Shown: positions 1 through 6,856, counted from the first letter of the stretch. The stretch: 9,866 bases of DNA from an uncultured Chloroflexota bacterium (GCA_937876225.1 CALFIC010000033.1:1-9866), one strand, 5' to 3'. Notes: a model not told the origin generated them from the letters alone. Made by a program: numbers and translations.

Positions 1-1
1 G

Positions 2-397
2 CTAGTCAAATGCGACATGCGCCTCGTGGGGGGTATGAGTCTGGCCGCCTGCGAAGCAGCCATCAAGGAGCACGTCGCCAGCGTCGATCCCAGTGTCGAA
101 GTGATTTTCGATGGCGGGATGGAGCCATCACGCACGCCCCTCGATTCGCCATTCGCCCAACCCATCCACAATGCCATCGTGACCGCCCAAGGCGTGCTCC
201 CCTACCACATCCCATCACTGGGTGGTAGTTTGCCCGACTATGTCTACACCAAAATCCTCGGCATTCCGGCCTTTGTGGTGCCCTACGCCAATGCCGATGA
301 ACGTAACCACGCCCCCAACGAAAACATCATCATCGAATGCTTCATCAACGGCATTCGCACCGGGGCCGCCTTGGTCGAAGAAATCGCCAAAATCTAA
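2..397 (+). CDS. M20-family metallopeptidase, C-terminal part (5' end outside window)
   Basis: This is the last 131 codons of a zinc-dependent exopeptidase or amidohydrolase of the M20 (ArgE/DapE/carboxypeptidase G2) family, which hydrolyses dipeptides or N-acyl amino acids in the cytoplasm. The frame is open from base 2 and ends with TAA. Seen: a DMRLV strand near the start, which in this family closes the dimerisation domain; the turn GGSLPDY; and the HAPNE block, whose histidine (residue 103 of the visible part) is the family's C-terminal metal ligand. The final helix (TGAALVEEIAKI) is also typical. The catalytic Asp and Glu and the other metal ligands lie upstream, outside the window, so intactness and substrate cannot be judged. 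The ATG codons at 17 and 35 are internal, because homology-like sequence continues upstream of them. The gene converges on the methyltransferase gene and shares a hairpin with it. Confidence 0.9.
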   Translation, partial: LVKCDMRLVGGMSLAACEAAIKEHVASVDPSVEVIFDGGMEPSRTPLDSPFAQPIHNAIVTAQGVLPYHIPSLGGSLPDYVYTKILGIPAFVVPYANADERNHAPNENIIIECFINGIRTGAALVEEIAKI

Positions 398-401
398 AAA
401 A

Positions 402-437
402 GAGGGGGTATCACGGTACAATCCCGTGATACCCCTC
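402..437. terminator. Bidirectional terminator hairpin between convergent genes
   Basis: An inverted repeat has arms at 402-416 and 424-437 (GAGGGGGTATCACGG against CCGTGATACCCCTC, one bulged G) and a 7-base loop. On the minus strand it is followed directly by six T (complement of 396-401), a good intrinsic terminator for the methyltransferase gene. On the plus strand it follows the peptidase stop by four bases, with only a short ATTT tail, so termination there is weaker or less certain. Confidence 0.8.
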
Positions 438-458
438 ATTTAGGCTCGTTTTACACGC

Positions 459-971
459 CTAAAACCACAATATCCAGCGCGGTACCGCCGCTTTATATGC
501 CAAATATTGTTCCCCAAAGGTCTCCGTCAACGAGCGTTCTTCGAAGGGGATAATATTTACCTGTAAATTCAACACAAATGCGAAGGGAAAAATCCACGCA
601 ACCAGATTGCTCGACAGCAACACAAACCCAATGATTGCGATAACCATACCGAGATACAACGGATTGCGCGAAAAACGATAGAAGCCATTAGTCATCAGTA
701 CCCGGTGCGTTTGGGCGCGGGGGCTTACTTCGGTTTTGTCGAGCACCAAAAAGCGCCGAAATTGACTGCCGGACAATACTAATCCCAGCACCACACAGAT
801 AGCACCCACAATTTGGTACTCGATGCCATGCATGCGATTGGCTTGGGGCACGATAAACGCTAATGCAAAACTCCCGACCAGACTCACGACTACATGCATA
901 GGCGGGAATTCTGTGAATTTCAAGCGTTGGGCGGAACGAATGGAATTAGGGTTAGATGGTGAATCACTCAT
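459..971 (-). CDS. Isoprenylcysteine carboxyl methyltransferase-like membrane methyltransferase
   Basis: A 170-residue integral membrane protein of the ICMT/phospholipid-methyltransferase superfamily, which transfers a methyl group from S-adenosylmethionine to a lipophilic substrate inside the membrane. Seen: hydrophobic segments at about 27-45, 52-68 and a helical hairpin at 106-140; the hallmark GFYRFSRNPLYLGM at 96-109; and the C-terminal block from EERSLTETFGEQY to VPRW (144-166), which form the SAM pocket in this family. Length is normal. Bacterial members act on varied, mostly unknown lipids or small molecules, so no substrate is named. The start is taken as ATG at 971. A TTG directly upstream (974) would add one residue; neither has a strong ribosome site. 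It is a single-gene unit between two hairpins, downstream of but apparently not co-transcribed with the liv operon. Confidence 0.85.
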   Translation of the reverse strand: MSDSPSNPNSIRSAQRLKFTEFPPMHVVVSLVGSFALAFIVPQANRMHGIEYQIVGAICVVLGLVLSGSQFRRFLVLDKTEVSPRAQTHRVLMTNGFYRFSRNPLYLGMVIAIIGFVLLSSNLVAWIFPFAFVLNLQVNIIPFEERSLTETFGEQYLAYKAAVPRWILWF

Positions 972-1015
972 CAAGAGCTACTTTCTGGTGCGATTAGGTC
1001 TGAACGCATAGGCGC

Positions 1016-1024
1016 ATTGTACCA
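1016..1024 (-). promoter_or_regulatory. Candidate extended -10 promoter for the methyltransferase gene
   Basis: On the minus strand the sequence reads TGGTACAAT, a TGn-extended -10 box with 5 of 6 matches to TATAAT. It lies about 45 bases upstream of the methyltransferase start. No convincing -35 is present; that position falls inside the liv-operon hairpin. An extended -10 can work without one. Pattern match only. Confidence 0.35.
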
Positions 1025-1025
1025 G

Positions 1026-1060
1026 AAGGGGGTGCGCACGCATTGCGTGTGCACCCCCTT
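1026..1060 (-). terminator. Hairpin ending the liv operon
   Basis: A long stem has arms at 1026-1041 and 1045-1060 (AAGGGGGTGCGCACGC against GCGTGTGCACCCCCTT) with a 3-base loop. It lies 20 bases beyond the livF stop. One internal pair is G-T on the plus strand, so the minus-strand RNA has a C/A mismatch there. No U-run follows on the minus strand, so it may act as a 3'-end protecting or factor-assisted structure rather than a textbook intrinsic terminator. Confidence 0.6.
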
Positions 1061-1079
1061 GATCCATCCAGCGCAACGA

Positions 1080-1799
1080 TTATTCTACGCCGAGGTAGGC
1101 TTTTTGCACCGTTTCGTTGGTTTGTAGTGCCTGAGCCGTATCACTCAACACGATTTGGCCGGTCTGGAGCACGTAGCCACGATGTGCCACTGCCAGCGCC
1201 ATCAAGGCGTTTTGTTCGACCAGCAAAATCGTCGTCCCCTGCTTGTTGATGTCTTGGATAATCTGGAAGATTTGCTCGACCAGCACCGGCGCCAAGCCCA
1301 TCGAGGGCTCGTCAAGAAGCAACAACGTCGGGCGGCCCATCAAGGCACGACCGATGGCCAGCATCTGCTGTTCGCCGCCCGACAAGGTGCCACCCTTTTG
1401 GTTGATCCGTTCACGCAACCGTGGGAACAAGGTATAGACCCGCTCGAGGTCTTCTTTCATCGTGACGGCATCGTTGCGAGTAAACGCACCCATCTCGAGG
1501 TTTTCGAGCACGGTCAAGCGCGGGAAAATACGCCGGCCCTCGGGTGACTGCAACACGCCCAAGCGCACGATTTCGTGGGCGGGCATGCGGTCGATGCGGG
1601 TATCGTTGAAGCTAATCTGACCTTGGCGGGGGCTGATAATCCCCGAAATCGTGCGCAAGGTGGTCGATTTGCCGGCGCCGTTGGAGCCGATCAAGGTCAC
1701 AATTTCACCGGCATTGACGGTCAACGAAATCCCTTTGAGGGCGTGGATGTTGCCATAGTAGGTATGCACATCTTGGAGTGCCAAAATAGGCGTAGCCAT
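1080..1799 (-). CDS. livF: Branched-chain amino acid ABC transporter ATPase LivF
   Basis: This 239-residue cytoplasmic ATPase hydrolyses ATP to drive amino-acid import through LivH/LivM, paired with LivG. Seen: Walker A GSNGAGKST at 38-46, Q-loop Gln84 followed by the PEGRRIFPRLTV stretch characteristic of LivF, ABC signature LSGGEQQ at 139-145, and Walker B LLLLDEP at 159-165 with catalytic Glu164. The usual switch histidine is replaced by Gln in VEQN, as is normal in LivF, so it is not a defect. Length is typical. The start is ATG at 1799, preceded by a strong AAGGAGG ribosome site (1809-1815) that lies within the last codons of livG. The gap to livG is only two bases, so translation is probably coupled. 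It is the last gene of the operon, followed by a hairpin. Confidence 0.96.
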   Translation of the reverse strand: MATPILALQDVHTYYGNIHALKGISLTVNAGEIVTLIGSNGAGKSTTLRTISGIISPRQGQISFNDTRIDRMPAHEIVRLGVLQSPEGRRIFPRLTVLENLEMGAFTRNDAVTMKEDLERVYTLFPRLRERINQKGGTLSGGEQQMLAIGRALMGRPTLLLLDEPSMGLAPVLVEQIFQIIQDINKQGTTILLVEQNALMALAVAHRGYVLQTGQIVLSDTAQALQTNETVQKAYLGVE

Positions 1800-1801
1800 G
1801 G

Positions 1802-2611
1802 TTATGCGCCTCCTTGTTGGGCTTGTTTCTGCGCCATTGCCGCGGCCCCACGACCCAAATAGGCTTCGATGACTTGTTCGTTACTGCGGATGTCGCTGGG
1901 CAGGCCTTCGGCGATTTTGGTGCCGCGGTCGAGCACGGTAATCGCCTCGGAGATATCCATGACCAGCTTCATGTCGTGTTCGATGAGCAAAATAGTAATC
2001 CCACGCTCATCGCGAATCCGGCGGATGAGCTGGGTCAATTCGGCCGTCTCTTGGGGATTCATCCCCGCCGTGGGTTCGTCGAGTAACAGCAATTGGGGGT
2101 CGGTGGCAAGGGCGCGGGCGATTTCGAGGCGCCGTTGATCGCCATAGGGCAGGTTTTTACTCACGTCGTCGGCACGTTGGGCATCAAGTCCTACATAATC
2201 GAGGAGCTCGTGGGCTTTTTGGCGGCTAGCGGCTTCTTCACGCCGAACCCCCGCCACATTGGCCAAAATCCCCAGCACACCGGCGCGCATGCGGGTGTGC
2301 ATGCCCACCATCACGTTTTCGACAGCGGTCATATTGGCAAACAAACGGATGTTTTGGAAGGTCCGGCCAATCCCAGCGGCAGTCACATCATGGGGCTTGA
2401 GCCCTACCAACGACTGGCCGGCAAAGGTAATCGTCCCGGCAGTGGGCACATACAACCCGGTAATCATGTTGAAAAAGGTAGTTTTGCCGGCACCATTGGG
2501 ACCAATCAAGCTGGTAATCGAGCCTTGGCGCACATTGAAGTTGACGTCGTTGACGGCAGTCAAGCCACCAAATTGCTTGGTGACGCCACACGTTTCGAGG
2601 ATATTAGTCAT
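1802..2611 (-). CDS. livG: Branched-chain amino acid ABC transporter ATPase LivG
   Basis: A 269-residue ATPase, the second nucleotide-binding subunit of the Liv importer. Seen: Walker A GPNGAGKTT at 37-45, Q-loop Gln86 in GRTFQNIRLF, the degenerate signature LPYGDQRRLEIARAL at 154-168 that LivG proteins carry in place of LSGGQ, Walker B LLLLDEP at 174-180, and switch His212 in IEHDM. Length is slightly above the usual 255 because of an Ala/Gln-rich tail (AAAMAQKQAQQGGA). The start is moved to ATG at 2611. The upstream ATG at 2626 would add five residues, but GAGGTG (2616-2621) sits six to seven bases before 2611 and not in front of 2626. The chosen start overlaps the livM end by 8 bases (ATGACTAA), which indicates translational coupling. 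Confidence 0.95.
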   Translation of the reverse strand: MTNILETCGVTKQFGGLTAVNDVNFNVRQGSITSLIGPNGAGKTTFFNMITGLYVPTAGTITFAGQSLVGLKPHDVTAAGIGRTFQNIRLFANMTAVENVMVGMHTRMRAGVLGILANVAGVRREEAASRQKAHELLDYVGLDAQRADDVSKNLPYGDQRRLEIARALATDPQLLLLDEPTAGMNPQETAELTQLIRRIRDERGITILLIEHDMKLVMDISEAITVLDRGTKIAEGLPSDIRSNEQVIEAYLGRGAAAMAQKQAQQGGA

Positions 2612-4055
2612 GGGACACCTCGGCATCGGCAGTAGGCATCACGCGGGCTGCCCGACCACTGGGCACCAAGCCTTGAGGTCGCAAAATCATCATCAAGACC
2701 AACGTCAAGCCGAACAACAACAAACGGAAGTCGGAGGCGAAATTGACTTCACGCAGTGATACATTCCCCGAGGCCACAATCAGTTTTTGTACCACGGTCG
2801 AAAATTGGGGCAAAAAGAGCCGGTCGGCAAATTGGATGATAATCCCACCCAAAATCACCCCCGACATGTTGCCCAAACCGCCGAGGATGACCATGCACAA
2901 CAACATGACCGACACGTCGAAGCGGAAGCTTTCGGGGAAAATCGCACTGATATACGAGCCATAAAACGCGCCAGCCAACCCACTCACCGTCGCACCGATT
3001 GCAAACGCCAACAACTTGACGTTGACGGTGTTGATGCCCATGGCACCAGCGGCCAGTTCGTCTTCACGCAGCGCCGTCCAGGCCCGCCCCAAACGCGAAT
3101 TGCGCAAGCGCGAAATGAAAAATATCGAAATCAACATGATGCCCAAAATCAAAAAGTACCATGGGGTGGGGGCACTCGGGCTGAATTCGCCGATGACCGG
3201 CAACCAGGGCCGATTGATGGGGTTAATCCCTTTGGTACCGCCAGTAATGTCGAAATTTACTAACAGCGGATAATTCCAGATATGGATGGTGACTTTGTCG
3301 AGGTTTTTGATGGCAATCGGCACGATTTCACCAAACCCGAGGGTCACAATCGCCAAATAATCACCGCGTAACGGCAACGTGGGCGAACCGAGGATGACAC
3401 CAAACAACGCAGCCACCGCGGCAGCCACCCAAATCGCCAACCAGAAGCTCAACGAAATGCCGAAGTGGGGGGACGACACCATGCCGGCAGCATAGGCGCC
3501 AATCGCAAAAAAGGCCGCATAGCCCAAGTCGAGCAAGCCGGCGTAGCCCACTACGATATTGAGGCCAAGCGCCATCAAAATAAAGACCAACACCGGGATG
3601 ACTTCATTCATGAAGCGGAGATTCAAGAATTGGTCGAGCCAAGGGTAGGTCACCAGCACAATCCCAATCACAATCGCCAAGCCGATCCGTTCACGCGCAG
3701 GTGGCTCGGTGCGGATGACGCACATAATCACACAGACGGGGATGCCCAAAATCAGCGCCCCAATCATCGAAATCAGCAACGAAGCAATATTGAGGGGGGT
3801 GCCGATAACGGGGTCAATCAGCACACTACGGATTACGATTCCCAAAATCGTCAGCACACTGGCAATCAAGCTCGCCACCAACCCTTGGCGCACGGCGCCA
3901 GCACGGTTGTTGAGGGGCTCGGCTTGGGGCACACTAAAGCCGTTAATCAGGCCAGCGACCAACCCAGCCAAAATCCCTGCGAACCCACCACTAATTAATG
4001 CGATGGCGAAGCCAAATACCCCGCCAATCAAGCTACTGCGTATGCGTGTATTCAT
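2604..4055 (-). CDS. livM: Branched-chain amino acid ABC transporter permease LivM, with N-terminal membrane extension
   Basis: One of the two membrane-spanning permease subunits of the Liv importer, 483 residues. The family core begins at about residue 145: GLNIVVGYAGLLDLGYAAFF (164-183) is the classic LivM motif. RLGRAWTALREDELAAGAMG (321-340) is the cytoplasmic coupling loop that contacts LivG/LivF. ILGGLGNMSGVILGGI (390-405) and ILRPQGL (457-463) complete the pattern. The N-terminal part adds extra hydrophobic segments at about 8-40, 57-80, 88-113 and 124-139, the first rich in Gly and Ala, so the protein is longer than the usual 320-430. Start ATG at 4055 lies three bases beyond the livH stop with a modest AAAAGG ribosome site. 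The extension is continuous in frame, so a start error is unlikely. It overlaps livG by 8 bases. Confidence 0.94.
   Translation of the reverse strand: MNTRIRSSLIGGVFGFAIALISGGFAGILAGLVAGLINGFSVPQAEPLNNRAGAVRQGLVASLIASVLTILGIVIRSVLIDPVIGTPLNIASLLISMIGALILGIPVCVIMCVIRTEPPARERIGLAIVIGIVLVTYPWLDQFLNLRFMNEVIPVLVFILMALGLNIVVGYAGLLDLGYAAFFAIGAYAAGMVSSPHFGISLSFWLAIWVAAAVAALFGVILGSPTLPLRGDYLAIVTLGFGEIVPIAIKNLDKVTIHIWNYPLLVNFDITGGTKGINPINRPWLPVIGEFSPSAPTPWYFLILGIMLISIFFISRLRNSRLGRAWTALREDELAAGAMGINTVNVKLLAFAIGATVSGLAGAFYGSYISAIFPESFRFDVSVMLLCMVILGGLGNMSGVILGGIIIQFADRLFLPQFSTVVQKLIVASGNVSLREVNFASDFRLLLFGLTLVLMMILRPQGLVPSGRAARVMPTADAEVSHD
2616..2621 (-). promoter_or_regulatory. Ribosome binding site deciding the livG start
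   Basis: GAGGTG on the minus strand lies four bases before the ATG at 2611. It lies downstream of the alternative ATG at 2626, so it can only serve 2611. Confidence 0.65.
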
Positions 4056-4058
4056 GGC

Positions 4059-5150
4059 TTAAGCCTTTTGGACGGTATCATCACCCAACAAACCAGTCGG
4101 GCGAAATACCAAAATAATCACCAAAATCCCAAATACCACGGCGTTGGTCCATTTGGTGCTGATATATTGGTCAGACAATGCCGAGATAATGCCAATTAAC
4201 AATCCACCCAACATGGCACCGACGATATTACCGATGCCACCGAGTACGGCGGCAGTAAACGAACGCAACCCGGCGGTAAAGCCCATATCAAACACGGCAG
4301 TGCCGTTATACAAGCCCACCAACATGCCGGAGGCCCCGGCCAAGGCGCCGCCCAATACAAACGCCAGCGAGATAGTGCGGTTGACGTCGATACCCATCAA
4401 GGCCGCGGCATCGCGGTCTTGGGCGGTAGCCCGCATGGCTTTGCCCAGCCGTGTTTTGCTGACAAACAAATAGAGTCCAATCAACAACACGACGGATACA
4501 CCCACCACAATCAGGTCTTTGGCACCAAAACGCACGCCAGTGCCGGCAAACAGATTGACGGATGGCAACAAGGCGGGAAAGCTTTTGGGTGCCACTGCAT
4601 TACTTCCCATCACACCATGCATGAATGGGAAGCGCAAATAGCCCCAGAGCAAGCCGAGGTTTTGGAACACAAACGAAATCCCGATGGCACTAATCAACGA
4701 GGCCATGCGTGACCCCACCCCGCGCAAGCGCCGGTAGGCCCAGCGGTCAACCAACATGTTGAGGCCGGCGGTGAAACCCATGGTAGCAATCAAGACCACA
4801 ATCAAAATGGGGGCGCGCACCACCCATGGAGTCTCGGTGGTCAGTGAAAAGGTACCAATCAGCGATAACGAAAAAAACGCCCCTAACATGTAGAGGTCGC
4901 CATGGGCAAAGTTGATGAGTTCGACGATGCCATAGACCAAGGTATACCCGAGGGCAATCAAGGCGATGTAGGCACCATTGGTCACCCCGATTAACAATTG
5001 ACGGGCAAGGAGCTGAGGGTCTGCAATCATTGATTTGACCATTTCCACAAATGGAATAGCCAAAAAGAGCAGACAAAAGATTGCCACGGCAATTTGGCCA
5101 AGCAAACGCCACGGCATGGTACGGATTGCGCGGGGGCGCAGTGTTGCCAT
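4059..5150 (-). CDS. livH: Branched-chain amino acid ABC transporter permease LivH
   Basis: The partner permease of LivM, 363 residues, forming the membrane channel for imported amino acids. Seen: ALGYTLVYGIVELINFAHGD (66-85), the family's first conserved block; the coupling loop RLGKAMRATAQDRDAAALMG (234-253); AVLGGIGNIVGAMLGGLLIG (301-320); and the C-terminal VFRPTGLLGD. An N-terminal stretch of about 50 residues with one hydrophobic segment (18-38) and a basic start is longer than in the 290-310-residue norm. The start is taken as ATG at 5150, four bases after GGAGG. The open frame reaches a GTG at 5174, which has no ribosome site. It is first of the four tightly packed genes livHMGF and sits about 180 bases after livJ. 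Confidence 0.95.
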   Translation of the reverse strand: MATLRPRAIRTMPWRLLGQIAVAIFCLLFLAIPFVEMVKSMIADPQLLARQLLIGVTNGAYIALIALGYTLVYGIVELINFAHGDLYMLGAFFSLSLIGTFSLTTETPWVVRAPILIVVLIATMGFTAGLNMLVDRWAYRRLRGVGSRMASLISAIGISFVFQNLGLLWGYLRFPFMHGVMGSNAVAPKSFPALLPSVNLFAGTGVRFGAKDLIVVGVSVVLLIGLYLFVSKTRLGKAMRATAQDRDAAALMGIDVNRTISLAFVLGGALAGASGMLVGLYNGTAVFDMGFTAGLRSFTAAVLGGIGNIVGAMLGGLLIGIISALSDQYISTKWTNAVVFGILVIILVFRPTGLLGDDTVQKA

Positions 5151-5154
5151 GAAA

Positions 5155-5159
5155 CCTCC
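5155..5159 (-). promoter_or_regulatory. Ribosome binding site deciding the livH start
   Basis: GGAGG on the minus strand lies four bases before ATG 5150. The alternative GTG at 5174 is preceded by a sequence with no purine-rich site. The spacing is slightly short but usable. Confidence 0.55.
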
Positions 5160-5282
5160 ACTGTGAATTTTCACTAAAACGGCTGACGAAGGAGTAGATC
5201 AACGCCCAGATTCACAAAAAACAATCAAATCTATGGCGTTGCCCGAAAAGAAATCATCACATACACCAGAGCATAAATGCAA

Positions 5283-5315
5283 CAACAGGCCGGCGTGTGT
5301 CACGCCGACCTGTTG
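5283..5315 (-). terminator. Hairpin between livJ and livH (partial terminator or mRNA-end stabiliser)
   Basis: Arms are at 5283-5297 and 5301-5315 with a 3-base loop, starting 15 bases beyond the livJ stop. In minus-strand RNA all 15 positions pair, with one G-U wobble (position 5290 with 5308). On the plus strand the same position is a C/A mismatch, so the structure favours the livJ transcript direction. The trailing sequence TTGCATTTATG has only a loose U content, so partial read-through into livH is likely. Confidence 0.65.
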
Positions 5316-5329
5316 CAGACCATCACTAC

Positions 5330-6535
5330 TTACTTGATGGGTTGCACGAACTCGAACTTGCCACTCTTGACTTGGGCGCCACTCATGGCGGTCAACGAAG
5401 TGTCACCGTTGGCATCGAAGCTCCAGGTACCGAGGATACCCTTGAATTCTTTGGTGCCCATCACGGCGCTGAGGATGGCAGCGCGATCCTTCTTACATAC
5501 GGTGTTGATGGCGTTCACTGCCACGTTGGCAGCTTCGTAGCCGTACACGGCATATACTTCGGGTTCGGCGTTGTACTTGGCTTTGTAGTCAGCATACCAC
5601 TTGGCGGCATCGCCTTCGAGCTTTTCGGCGGGGACGCCACCAAAGGTGGCATAGACGCCTTCGGCATCGGCACCAGCGGCTTCGATGAAGGCTGATTCGT
5701 AGATACCATCGGGACCCATGAACTTACCGGTGAAGCCTTCGGCACGGATGTCCTTGAGCAATTGACCGGCGTTGTTTTGGGTGATACCACCGTAGTAGAC
5801 CATGTCAGGAGCGGCAGCGACGATTTTGGCGGCCAAGGCGCGGTAGTCCGAAGCCTTGCCATCGATACCGTCGTGGGCTTTGACGTCCAAGCCTAATTCT
5901 TTGGCGGTGGCTTCGAACACGTCAGCGACGCCCTTACCGTAGAGTTCGGTGTCGTCGAGGACATAAACGCTCTTGGCACCCAACGATTGGGCCCAGCGGG
6001 CAGCAGCAGCACCCTGCAAATCGTCCGCAGGGACGACGCGGGCGTAGTTGCGGGCACCGTTGGGGTAGTACTTGGCGGGTTCGTCAGCTTCGCCCTTACC
6101 TGGCTTGGTCAAGCCGGGGTAGGTGTTTGCTGGGCTAACCATTACCAAACCAGCTTGGTTCAAAATCGGAATGCTGATTTTGGCAGCGCCCGAATTGAAG
6201 GTACCGAGGTATACCATCACGTCAGCATCGCCGGCGGCTTTGTTGGCGTTTGAGGCTTCTTGGGCGGCGTCCCACTTACCGGCGGCGGCAGTGGCATCGT
6301 CCAAATCTTCGTAGCTCAGGGTGATTTTGCCGTCACATGCCTTGTATTGGGCTTCTTCGAGGCGTTGTTTGATGGCATTGACGATTGAGTCGGTTTGCCC
6401 TTTGGAAGAACCAGTGCGGGGCAATGATGACACGATCTTGATGGTGGTAGCACCACCAACCGATGCTAAGCTGCCACAGGCAGCCATCATGCTTGCCAGC
6501 ATGATCAACACGAGGAGTAGACTTGCACGCTTCAT
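5330..6535 (-). CDS. livJ: Branched-chain/polar amino acid ABC transporter substrate-binding lipoprotein
   Basis: A 401-residue extracytoplasmic receptor that binds the amino acid and delivers it to LivH/LivM. Seen: a lipoprotein signal peptide (MKR, hydrophobic run 6-17, lipobox MAAC) with cleavage before Cys20, so the protein is anchored to the membrane surface. A family I periplasmic-binding-protein fold follows: the opening strand TIKIVSSLPRTG, the VMVYLGTFNSGAAKISIPIL ligand-site region, and the inter-domain YVLDDTELYGKGVADVF segment. Cys67 and Cys347 are the only other cysteines and may pair. The ligand may be leucine-type or another small amino acid or amide; sequence alone does not decide. 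Start ATG 6535 follows AAGGAG (6542-6547) at ideal spacing and gives a proper signal peptide. An upstream start at 6580 would spoil it. First gene of the liv operon. Confidence 0.95.
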   Translation of the reverse strand: MKRASLLLVLIMLASMMAACGSLASVGGATTIKIVSSLPRTGSSKGQTDSIVNAIKQRLEEAQYKACDGKITLSYEDLDDATAAAGKWDAAQEASNANKAAGDADVMVYLGTFNSGAAKISIPILNQAGLVMVSPANTYPGLTKPGKGEADEPAKYYPNGARNYARVVPADDLQGAAAARWAQSLGAKSVYVLDDTELYGKGVADVFEATAKELGLDVKAHDGIDGKASDYRALAAKIVAAAPDMVYYGGITQNNAGQLLKDIRAEGFTGKFMGPDGIYESAFIEAAGADAEGVYATFGGVPAEKLEGDAAKWYADYKAKYNAEPEVYAVYGYEAANVAVNAINTVCKKDRAAILSAVMGTKEFKGILGTWSFDANGDTSLTAMSGAQVKSGKFEFVQPIK

Positions 6536-6635
6536 TTTGTGCTCCTTTTGATAAGCCAAACCATCTGCCAATGAGTACACACTGCTTGGAGATATTTTTT
6601 TATTTATTTATCAACCAAACAAGTAAGGTATAGTA

Positions 6636-6664
6636 ACTGTAGTGGATTACTTTCGAAAAGTCAA
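6636..6664 (-). promoter_or_regulatory. Candidate sigma-70-type promoter for livJ
   Basis: On the minus strand TTGACT (6659-6664) is followed after exactly 17 bases by TACAGT (6636-6641), giving 5 of 6 and 4 of 6 consensus matches. Transcription would begin near 6629 and leave an untranslated leader of about 95 bases before livJ. It lies in a markedly AT-rich zone (6590-6720), unlike the surrounding GC-richer genes. Confidence 0.4.
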
Positions 6665-6747
6665 GAAAATTGATGTTTATTTCATCGTATAAATAATCTA
6701 ATTTTTTTGCATCATCATCGTACAATTACACCAATTTCACGTCATGT

Positions 6748-6838
6748 GGGCGAATAGCGGCAAATAAATTCGCCGGCATGATTCGCCCCTCCTTCCTCCG
6801 GGCGAATAGCAGCAAATAAATTCGCCCCTCCTTCCTCC
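6748..6838. repeat. Two tandem copies of a GGGCGAAT...ATTCGCCC palindromic repeat
   Basis: Copy 1 (6748-6799) and copy 2 (6800-6838) abut. Each starts GGGCGAATAGC, continues (G/A)GCAAATAAATTCGCC and ends in CCTCCTTCCTCC. They differ by one base and by a short insert of about 13 bases in copy 1, in which ATTCGCC is duplicated around GGCATG. Within each copy GGGCGAAT and its complement ATTCGCC(C) form a stem of 7-8 bp around a 12-base loop. This has the look of a short dispersed palindromic element; I recall similar GGGCGAAT-type repeats in Chloroflexota genomes, but that is not shown here. Confidence 0.8.
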
Positions 6839-6850
6839 TGCAAATTGCGG

Positions 6851-6856
6851 TATTAT
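6851..6856 (+). promoter_or_regulatory. Possible -10 box for the isomerase-fucosidase pair
   Basis: TATTAT matches TATAAT at 5 of 6 positions and lies just downstream of the palindromic repeats. A start near 6863 would give a leader of about 47 bases. No credible -35 is found 16-18 bases upstream, where the pyrimidine-rich end of repeat copy 2 lies, so this is tentative. Confidence 0.25.

Noticed and set aside
2093..2635. 180-codon plus-strand frame opposite livG
   Set aside because: It is antisense to the ATPase with all motifs intact. The composition is arbitrary and there is no ribosome site.
3465..3998. Long plus-strand open frame inside livM
   Set aside because: It is the antisense shadow of livM. 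The translation is rich in His, Asn and Gln with no domain, while the minus strand gives a clean permease.
5172..5174. GTG at 5174 as the livH start
   Set aside because: It has no ribosome site and its eight extra residues include the GGAGG that serves ATG 5150.
5175..5282. Possible riboswitch or leader RNA between livJ and livH
   Set aside because: Apart from the terminator-like hairpin I see no conserved paired architecture or alternative anti-terminator in this stretch.
6536..6580. Upstream start of livJ at 6580
   Set aside because: It would put 15 polar residues before the lipoprotein signal. ATG 6535 has an ideally spaced AAGGAG and a canonical signal peptide.
6748..6838. The two-copy repeat as a minimal CRISPR array
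   Set aside because: The copies abut with no unique spacers, only two exist, and no cas gene is in the window.
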